Shown here: in pieces, positions 6,310-10,578 of the stretch
How the letters are laid out: every line of letters starts with the position of its first letter
How positions within the stretch are numbered: the first letter of the stretch is position 1
From: Baffinella frigidus
Taxonomy: Eukaryota; Cryptophyceae; Cryptomonadales; Baffinellaceae
Assembly: GCA_026770585.1 (NCBI GenBank)
Contig: MU646451.1
Coordinates: 558,571 to 569,148, forward strand
DNA length: 10,578 nucleotides
Direction: 5' to 3'
Program-made: the position numbers and the translations under genes
The notes under the pieces: generated by a model
Databases searched by the model: none
The model's input: the letters and a program-made list of their open reading frames with translations, nothing else
What the model was told of the DNA's origin: nothing

Positions 6310-9300
6310 GTGCGTGGTGTGGGCCCCGCGAGTTTGCCGGCCGGCGCTCGCCCCCGCTTGTGGCTGGCTGCATCTGACCCATGGCACGGCCAGAGGTCAC
6401 CCGCCAGGTGTAGAAACGGCAGCCACACGCGAGCAGGGGTCGCGCTGTTGGCGCGCGGGCGCGTGGTGCCTGGTGCTCTTGATGTCCGCAGGGCCCCACG
6501 AGTGACGACGGTATGCTGGCAGGCTTCTGCGGAGGAAGGCGATGACGGGGACAAGCGGGGGGGAAAGGCGAACCGTAAGGGCGCGAAAAAGGACCGCGTG
6601 CCCGTCGAGCTCACCATGTGCGCCTCCCACTGAAAGCCAAACTCTCACTCACCTTTCCTCCCTGTTGTTGAGCGCGTGGATCATCACTAGGGAGTGTTAA
6701 TCCTCACTGGAGAGCGTGAATCCTGGTCGGGGGGCTCCCGGGGCCGCGGCCGGCGGCGGGTGATTTTGAGAGAGTTGTTCGAGGAGTGTTGCTGGCTTGT
6801 TGGCGCTGCGTTGGGATATTGCAGGTTGCAAGAGGTGGGAACATGCGCGGCGGCGGGCTGCTCGGCTGATGGCTGACGGCGCGGCTGACGGCTGCGCGAC
6901 GGCTGCGCGGGTGCAGAGCGCAGAGCACGTTATTCATCGGGTGGCGCAGAGCACGTTATTTATCGGGTGAACAGCATAAAATTAGTACAATTGTGAGAGT
7001 TGGTTTCTGAAACCCGCGAAAGTAATTGGTGCGCGTTCCCTGGTGCAGGCCGCAGAAGTTCGACATTGCGATGACTGAGGCAGAGCAGGCGAAGGGCGCT
7101 GTGGAGGAGACCAAGCAGGTTCGCCACGCAGAGCCGTAGGGTAGGGTGTTTCGAGACCAGACAACGCAGGACCGTGGGGTTGGGTGTTTCGAGACCAGAC
7201 ATGTTGTTTTCATCGGACCCTATGGTAGGCAGTACCGTAGGGACATAGGCAGGTCCTGCGGATATCCTAACCAGTTAGGATATCAGCGGGAAGGCAATCC
7301 CTCAGGGTGTTGTCTTCGTGCCGAGCAATTCTTAATTGGTACCGCTTCTTTGCACCGAGCGATGCTCAGGAGACCAAACAAGTTCGCCACGCAGGGCCGT
7401 AGGGTAGGGTCTTTTGGGGTCACTTGGTGGTTGAGAATCAAGTGTACTGGGAGCAAGCAGCTGACCGGGACTGCTCAGAAAACCCTGACCGCATAACCTC
7501 ACCGGTTCAGTTACCCGTCCTGGGTCTCTCAAGTTGAACGCGGTGAGATGTTGTGATAAATATATCCGGGGACCCCCGGTCCAATTGTGGTGTAGGTTGA
7601 GGCTAGATAATGTGAACATGCGAATGCCAATGTCAGTATTCACGAATACCAACCAATCTATCATAAATGCTCATTGTCGGAAAAATGAATCGACGACCAG
7701 CCGGTGCCTGGTGTTTTGCACCTTTTTTGCCCAAATTCTTTTCGTGGTGTTCCTAACCCCTAACACCTGCCCAAATCATTTTCCCAAATTCTTTGAAAAG
7801 TTCAAAGAATTTGGGCAGGGGTTAGGGGTTAGGCATCGCAGGCCTCTCGCGGTGCGAAACGTTGCCGTGTGTAAAGCGTTGATTACAGTGCAAAGACAGC
7901 AATGGTAAACTATCGGCGAAATTGGATTTGATTGCAGGTGTCGGGAGGAGCTCATCGACTGCAGGCGCTCCTAGGGGACTTAGTGGAGGCGGACATCACC
8001 ATCACACAGATCAGCGTTTGTGAGACAGATTTAATTTCGAAACAAGACAGATTCTGTCCCGCTATCTTAGGCTTCCGACGCCGAAGATAAGGGTGTATAC
8101 TATTTTAGGCGTACGATGATGCTATCTTACGCCTTTTTATGTGGACAGATTCTGGTGTGTTCCGAGATGAGATTTGTTGGTGCTGGGAGCACGTTCACCC
8201 ATCACCAACAAACTCTTTTCGAATCATGCGAAAGTTGACAGCCGAACCGGCGAAAGTTGACGGCCTGCGTCAACTTCTCTACAGGTGTCAGAAAAGTTGA
8301 TAGATGACTTACGGGTGCTGCTAGAGGAGGCGGACATCAAGATTGCTATCTTAGCCTCGCCATAGCTTTACCATACCATAAAACCCATCCATAAGATAGC
8401 GAAAAGGCGATTTAAATTAAATATTTTTTTACTCTGTAGGTGTCGGAGAAGTTGATAGATGACTTACGGGCGCTGCTCGAGGAGCCAAAAAAGCGATGCC
8501 GTTTGTAAAGCGACCGCTCTGCAGGTGTCGGAAAAGTTGATAGATGACTTACGGGCGCAGACCGCGGTGCAAAAACCGCGTCAGCAAAAAACGCGTTCTG
8601 AACCCTGACCCCTAAATGCAGGTGTCGGAAAGTTGATAGTCAACCTGCGACGTGTGTAAAGCGATGGGGGACTGTGGTCCCACGTCGCTATGTGTAAAAT
8701 GTGCTAATGGTATGTTTTTACCTGTTCTGCAGGTGTCGGAGAAGTTGATAGATGACTTACGGGCGCTGCTGGAAGAGGCGGACATCAAGATTGCTGAGAT
8801 CAGTAAGGATCAGTATGAGTTCAAGCGCGACGTTAACGCGGGGGTACGGTCCCCAACCACACAGCGGGCTACCAAGGGCTTTTCGGCCAGGAAATGCCCA
8901 AGTTTTTTTTTAGGGATTGGAACTGTTGTAGGATCAGTATGAGTCTTCGAGCGCGAAGTGAACGGTGGGGTACGCGCGGGCACCCTACTTTCAGAGCCGT
9001 GGGTTTTAGGCCCAAGATACCAACAACAACCCCACCATGCCACAAATAAAAGCTAACATAGCATTAAAAGTGATACTAATTCATGTTCCGAGATGAGCAA
9101 GGATCAGTATGAGTTGAAGCGCGACGTCAATGCGGGGGTACGCGCGCACACCCTACCCTACCCTACCCTACCCTACCCTACCCTACCCCACCCTACCCTA
9201 CCCACACAGACCCTACCCACACAGTGGGCTTCGAAGGTACGAACAGAAACCTGGTCGGAATGTCGGTTAGTAATATGTGTTTACCAGCATGAGTTCCAGC

Positions 9301-10462
9301 GTGACGTTAACGCGGGGGTGCGGTCCCCAAACCCGTAGAAATAGATTTGTAAAGCAACTCGTTCTTGTATATACGAGTTCAAGCGTGACGTTAACGCTGG
9401 GGTACGCGCGCACACTTTACTTTCATAGGGATGGAGTTTAGGCCCAAGATGCCAACAACAACCCCACCATTCCACAAATAAAAGCTAATATAGCATTCAA
9501 AGTGATACTGATTCAGTTATACTGATTCACTTCATCAGAAGTTGACGAGTTGGGGCGCAGGCGCCAGGGAAGGTCGTTGTACTTGAGCCTGGCGTAAAAT
9601 GCATATTGTTAAACCCGCGTTTCCCCCGTGTAACGCAGGCACCAGGGAAGCCGTTGGCGGATAAGGTTGTGCACTTCCTCGAGGACAAGCTGCGGACGAA
9701 GGACTCGGTGTGCGACAAGCTCACGCTCAAGAACGCCGCGCTCAAGCAGCAGGTTGGATGCATGGCTTTGTTGGATTGATAGATGGCTGTGTTGGGTGTC
9801 TCTCCATCCGATACATGGCTGTGTTGGATGGATAGATGGCTGTATTGGATGGATAGATGGCTGCTTTAAAAGGATAGGTGGCTTCTTTAAAAGGATAGAT
9901 GGCTTCGGTGGACGGTGGTGCACTTTCTCGAGGACAAGCTGCGGACGAAGGACTCGGTGTGCGAAAAGCTCACTTTGAAGAACGCCGCGTTCAAGCGGCA
10001 GGTTGGATACATGGCTGTGTAACTGGGATAGATGGCTTCGTTGGGTGGATAGATGGCTTCGTTGGATTGATAGATGGCTGTTTTGGATGGATAGATGGCT
10101 GTTGTGGATGGATAGGTGGCTTCGTTGGATTGATAGATTTTTGGGGGATAAAGATTCGTTCTTTTGGGTACGATAGGTAGCTTTGTTGCATAGATAAATG
10201 ATACTGGCACTTATGTAAGAACCTATGTACCGTAAAGCGCGTGTTTGCTGTTCTAGGGTTTGGGGGTTTGCGCGAAACTTAGCCCCTTAAACCCTAAACC
10301 CTTTCAGCTGATCCCTCCACCATAAGCCCTGAAATGCATGGTGGCCATGTTGGTTTCGATCCGTGACAAACGCATTTTCTCTCATAAATCCTCACACTCA
10401 TCCTCGGCGGGCAGATTCTAAAGCTGGAGAACCAGCTGCAACACAAGGAGGAGATGGGCGAG
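6193..10462 (+). CDS. CFAP263: CCDC113/CFAP263-like ciliary coiled-coil protein, six exons, 3' part missing
   Basis: Exons 6193-6309, 6523-6617, 7049-7118, 8733-8843, 9639-9752 and 10415-10462 join in phase (0, 2, 0, 0, 0) into 185 codons without a stop. Recognised from family hallmarks in the right order: a short acidic coiled coil with NALLEMENNLL, then KKDRVPVELTM with a basic lead-in, then ADIKIAEISKDQYEFKRDV, then GKPLADKVVHFLEDKLR, then KLTLKNAALK, then QLQHKEEMGE. Members of this family (human CCDC113, about 377 residues) are axonemal or ciliary-base coiled-coil proteins that partner with CCDC96 and help coordinate ciliary beating. That is family knowledge, not shown here. The C-terminal half is absent and should lie right of the window. 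The start ATG at 6193 gives the usual acidic N-terminus. All introns are GT-AG with GTGCG, GTTCG, GTACG or GTTGG donors. Confidence 0.86.
6523..6617 (+). CDS. CFAP263: CFAP263-like exon 2
   Basis: It begins after GGCAG at 6522 in frame with exon 1 and ends two bases into the Met codon of VELTM, at AT|GTGCGC. It carries a Glu/Asp-rich then Lys/Arg-rich linker followed by KKDRVPVELTM, a conserved family segment. A second AG at 6491 has a better pyrimidine context but opens a frame that stops within 18 codons, so 6523 was chosen. The acceptor is therefore the least certain boundary. Confidence 0.72.
6618..7048 (+). other. Intron 2 of the CFAP263-like gene
   Basis: It begins with GTGCGC and ends with GTGCAG. 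It contains a loose tandem repeat around GTGGATCATCACT, GTTAATCCTCACT and GTGAATCCTG at 6675-6725, CGGCTGACGGC repeats near 6860-6905 and the 26-bp duplication at 6918-6969. No gene is seen in it. Confidence 0.6.
6918..6969. repeat. Tandem 26-bp duplication
   Basis: Two units (6918-6943, 6944-6969) with GCGCAGAGCACGTTATT then ATCGGGTG, differing at one or two bases. They lie in intron 2 of the CFAP263-like gene. Confidence 0.85.
7049..7118 (+). CDS. CFAP263: CFAP263-like exon 3
   Basis: Seventy bases after GTGCAG. The first G completes the split Met codon, then PQKFDIAMTEAEQAKGAVEE and TKQ follow, a charged coiled-coil stretch at the expected place after VELTM. The alternative acceptor seven bases on (AG at 7054-7055) would shift the frame. 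Donor CAG|GTTCGC. Degenerate copies of the tail of this exon occur downstream at 7154-7200 and 7359-7381. Confidence 0.82.
7126..7200 (+). repeat. Tandem 37-bp repeat with CFAP263 exon 3 tail fragments
   Basis: Units 7126-7162 and 7164-7200 share ACGCAG, CCGT, GGG and GTGTTTCGAGACCAGAC. The GAGACCAGAC part resembles the exon 3 tail (GAGACCAAGCAG), so each unit looks like the exon's last bases plus the intron's first 35 or so bases. Confidence 0.65.
7261..7284. repeat. Perfect 11-bp palindrome arms within a dispersed element
   Basis: GATATCCTAAC, two bases, then GTTAGGATATC. The left arm with GTAGGGACATAGG just before it recurs near 1248-1275, 4252-4275 and 4907-4945 (CCTACGGATATCCTAACC and variants), so it belongs to a dispersed family. 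Confidence 0.7.
7359..7410 (+). repeat. Tail copy of CFAP263 exon 3 with its intron start
   Basis: GCGATG followed directly by CAGGAGACCAAACAAGTTCGCC and ACGCAGGGCCGTAGGGTAGGGT matches both ends of exon 3 around an internal deletion, plus the first 25 bases of its intron. The GT donor survives. Confidence 0.75.
7411..7751 (+). other. Intron 3 of CFAP263, unannotated part
   Basis: An open frame begins at 7534, but it has no family resemblance and crosses the inverted repeat at 7752-7833. I see no supported gene here. Confidence 0.4.
7752..7833. repeat. Nested inverted repeat with telomere-like arms
   Basis: Arms 7752-7776 and 7809-7833 pair with one mismatch in 25 (CCTAACCCCTAAC, then CTGCCCAAAT). 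Inside, 7783-7797 and 7801-7815 form a perfect 15-bp hairpin (CCCAAATTCTTTGAA). The arms overlap, so two alternative foldbacks are possible. Confidence 0.85.
7938..8638 (+). repeat. Five head copies of CFAP263 exon 4, each after an acceptor AG
   Basis: Fragments beginning with the exon's own 5' end (GTGTCGG) right after an AG: 7938-8015 (divergent, 26 codons, no stop), 8285-8347 (63 bases), 8440-8484 (45), 8525-8558 (34) and 8622-8638 (17, one base deleted). The last four are near-identical to the true exon where they match, then end abruptly. From left to right these four get steadily shorter until the complete exon at 8733. Acceptors are TTGCAG, CTACAG, CTGTAG, CTGCAG and ATGCAG. Confidence 0.9.
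8061..8400. repeat. GCTATCTTA motif family and a 56-bp foldback inside an exon copy
   Basis: GCTATCTTA occurs at 8061, 8121 and 8345, and its complement TAAGATAGC at 8392-8400. The 8345-8400 pair bounds a 56-bp segment that begins exactly where the exon 4 head copy at 8285 stops matching. The earlier two are each preceded by an ACAGATTCTG within about 15 bases or followed by one. Confidence 0.6.
8733..8843 (+). CDS. CFAP263: CFAP263-like exon 4, the only complete copy in an array of fragments
   Basis: Thirty-seven codons between CTGCAG and GGG|GTACGG, phase 0 at both ends. It encodes VSEKLIDDLRALLEEADIKI followed by AEISKDQYEFKRDVNAG. The EADIKIAEISKDQYEFKRDV part is the most recognisable motif of the CCDC113 family. 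Five head fragments lie upstream (7938-8638) and four tail fragments downstream (8931-9401). None of those has both a head and a tail. Confidence 0.9.
8940..9081 (+). repeat. Segmental duplication, first copy (exon tail plus intron)
   Basis: This stretch and 9374-9513 share an exon 4 tail, its donor, and about 100 bases of intron including GGCCCAAGAT, CCAACAACAACCCCACCAT and CCACAAATAAAAGCTAA. The shared block shows that the tail copies arose by duplication of units spanning the exon-intron boundary. Confidence 0.85.
9151..9226 (+). repeat. CCCTA pentamer microsatellite
   Basis: About nine CCCTA units with one CCCCA variant, then two looser CCCTACCCACACAG units. It lies shortly after the donor of the tail copy ending at 9137. 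Confidence 0.9.
9374..9513 (+). repeat. Segmental duplication, second copy (exon tail plus intron)
   Basis: Partner of 8940-9081. The intron part is as well conserved as the exon part, which suggests a fairly recent duplication. It ends in tandem TGATACTGATTCA, a branch-point-like sequence. Confidence 0.85.
9561..9587 (+). repeat. Degenerate head copy of CFAP263 exon 5
   Basis: After GGCGCAG comes GCGCCAGGGAAG, the first 12 bases of exon 5 with one change. Then, after an apparent internal deletion of about 14 bases, comes a match to the GTTGTGCAC-CTCGAG part. It is 78 bases upstream of the true exon 5 and retains an acceptor. Confidence 0.65.
9639..9752 (+). CDS. CFAP263: CFAP263-like exon 5
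   Basis: Thirty-eight codons between AACGCAG and CAG|GTTGGA, phase 0 at both ends. It encodes APGKPLADKVVHFLEDKLR, then TKDSVCDKLTLKNAALKQQ. This matches the family's GK-x-x-x-(D/E)KV-x-x-(F/Y)-(L/M)-(E/D)-(D/E)-K core and the following KL-x-LKN. A degenerate head fragment precedes it (9561-9587) and a near-complete second copy follows it (9894-10001). Confidence 0.88.
9753..9898 (+). repeat. Minisatellite after exon 5
   Basis: Imperfect tandem units of about 20 bases around GGATAGATGGCTGTGTTGG, starting directly at the donor of exon 5. The first unit is itself the 5' end of the intron. Confidence 0.8.
9894..10001 (+). CDS. Second copy of CFAP263 exon 5, possible alternative exon
   Basis: From 9915 this matches exon 5 closely and reads VVHFLEDKLRTKDSVCEKL then TLKNAAFKRQ, with the same CAG|GTTGGA donor. 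An AG at 9892-9893 after CTTCTTTAAA opens a 36-codon, stop-free, phase-0 exon (38 codons in the original). The first seven codons are unrelated to the original. It could be a mutually exclusive or extra exon, or a dead copy that happens to stay open. Confidence 0.5.
10002..10200 (+). repeat. Minisatellite after the exon 5 copy
   Basis: The same GATAGATGGCT-type units as after exon 5, again beginning directly at the donor (GTTGGATACATGGCTGTGT). So the duplicated unit was exon tail plus donor plus minisatellite. Confidence 0.8.
10201..10414 (+). other. 3' part of CFAP263-like intron 5
   Basis: No gene is seen. At 10255-10306 there are telomere-like pieces on both strands (TAGGGTTTGGGGG, then CTTAAACCCTAAACCC) ending in TTTCAG, an unused acceptor-like site. 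The true acceptor is at 10413-10414. Confidence 0.5.
10415..10462 (+). CDS. CFAP263: CFAP263-like exon 6, last exon in window
   Basis: It follows GGCGGGCAG and encodes ILKLENQLQHKEEMGE in phase 0, the expected continuation of the conserved coiled coil. A GT at 10463-10464 (GAG|GTGCTG) resembles this gene's other donors. Reading on instead gives VLP and a TGA at 10472-10474, just where the telomere-like tract begins, so the splice reading is preferred. The rest of the protein would then be encoded beyond the window. Confidence 0.75.
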
Positions 10463-10468
10463 GTGCTG

Positions 10469-10578
10469 CCCTGAACCCTAAACCCTAAACCCTAAACCCT
10501 AAACCCCAAACCCCAAACCCCAAACCCCAAACCCCAAACCCCCCCCCCCAAACCCCAAACCCCAAACCCCAAACCCCA
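10469..10578. repeat. Telomere-like heptamer tract, C-rich on this strand
   Basis: CCCTAAA units followed by CCCCAAA units with a run of C in the middle, running to the window end. Complementary reading is TTTAGGG then TTTGGGG. The C-rich strand reads rightward, the opposite of what a chromosome's right end shows, so this is an interstitial array, probably inside the next intron. It may also be where an assembly stopped. Confidence 0.88.

Larger units (their letters stand above)
8931..9401 (+). repeat. Four tail copies of CFAP263 exon 4, each before a donor GT
   Basis: Copies of the 3' end of exon 4, all ending in an in-register donor: 8931-8969 (GTACGC), 9088-9137 (GTACGC, still reading KDQYELKRDVNAG), 9285-9317 (GTGCGG) and 9372-9401 (GTACGC, reading YEFKRDVNAG). 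None carries the exon head. The coding sense is kept in three of four. Confidence 0.9.

Noticed and set aside
11-7833. Autonomous transposons
   Set aside because: Several foldbacks are present but no transposase, reverse transcriptase or integrase coding is visible on either strand.
7534-7908. 124-residue plus-strand frame in intron 3
   Set aside because: It runs through the 7752-7833 inverted repeat and has no recognisable motif, no splice partner and no place in the CFAP263 protein.
9759-10145. CRISPR-like array
   Set aside because: Units are short, imperfect and without unique spacers; it is a minisatellite in a eukaryotic intron.
9899-10180. Plus-strand frame with GWIDGFVG-type repeats
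   Set aside because: This is minisatellite translation, in a different frame from the exon 5 copy it overlaps.
10463-10474. C-terminus of CFAP263 at the TGA at 10472
   Set aside because: The stop lies in the first bases of the telomere-like tract, half the family domain would be missing, and a donor-like GT precedes it.
10469-10578. True chromosome end
   Set aside because: The C-rich strand runs 5' to 3' toward the window end, opposite to a right-hand telomere.

Overview
This window is eukaryotic nuclear DNA. It holds two divergently transcribed, intron-rich genes split by GT-AG introns, with exons much shorter than introns, and abundant telomere-like heptamers of the TTTAGGG class. The right-hand gene encodes a motile-cilium protein of the CCDC113/CFAP263 family, so the organism has cilia or flagella. 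A flagellate alga (for example a prasinophyte-grade green alga) fits best. A dinoflagellate or another protist with TTTAGGG-type telomeres cannot be excluded. This organism call is inference.

Layout. On the minus strand, an unrecognised gene begins at an ATG at 5975 and runs leftward. Six exons were reconstructed from splice sites and codon phase (5975-5623, 5504-5388, 3825-3657, 2951-2856, 2082-1976, 771-693; 307 codons) and the gene probably leaves the window at position 1. A 217-bp shared upstream region (5976-6192) separates it from the plus-strand CFAP263-like gene, whose exons are 6193-6309, 6523-6617, 7049-7118, 8733-8843, 9639-9752 and 10415-10462 (185 codons, all phases compatible). 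That gene has no C-terminal half here; it should continue to the right of the C-rich telomere-like tract that ends the window.

The remarkable part is the introns. At least six exons, in both genes, are surrounded by partial copies of themselves in a fixed arrangement. Upstream of an exon (in its own transcription direction) lie copies of the exon head, usually with an acceptor AG still attached. Downstream lie copies of the exon tail with a donor GT attached. Only the central copy carries both ends. Examples are five head copies and four tail copies around CFAP263 exon 4, six head copies before minus-gene exon 5, three before minus-gene exon 4, and four tail copies after minus-gene exon 6. 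One tail copy (exon 5 of CFAP263, 9894-10001) is a complete in-frame potential alternative exon.

The introns also hold telomere-like heptamer arrays, minisatellites and several foldback (MITE-like) inverted repeats at 11-82, 884-1056, 1061-1244, 3478-3595, 4746-4893 and 7752-7833. No transposase, rRNA, tRNA or CRISPR array was seen. Most long open frames in the window are translations of repeats or antisense shadows.
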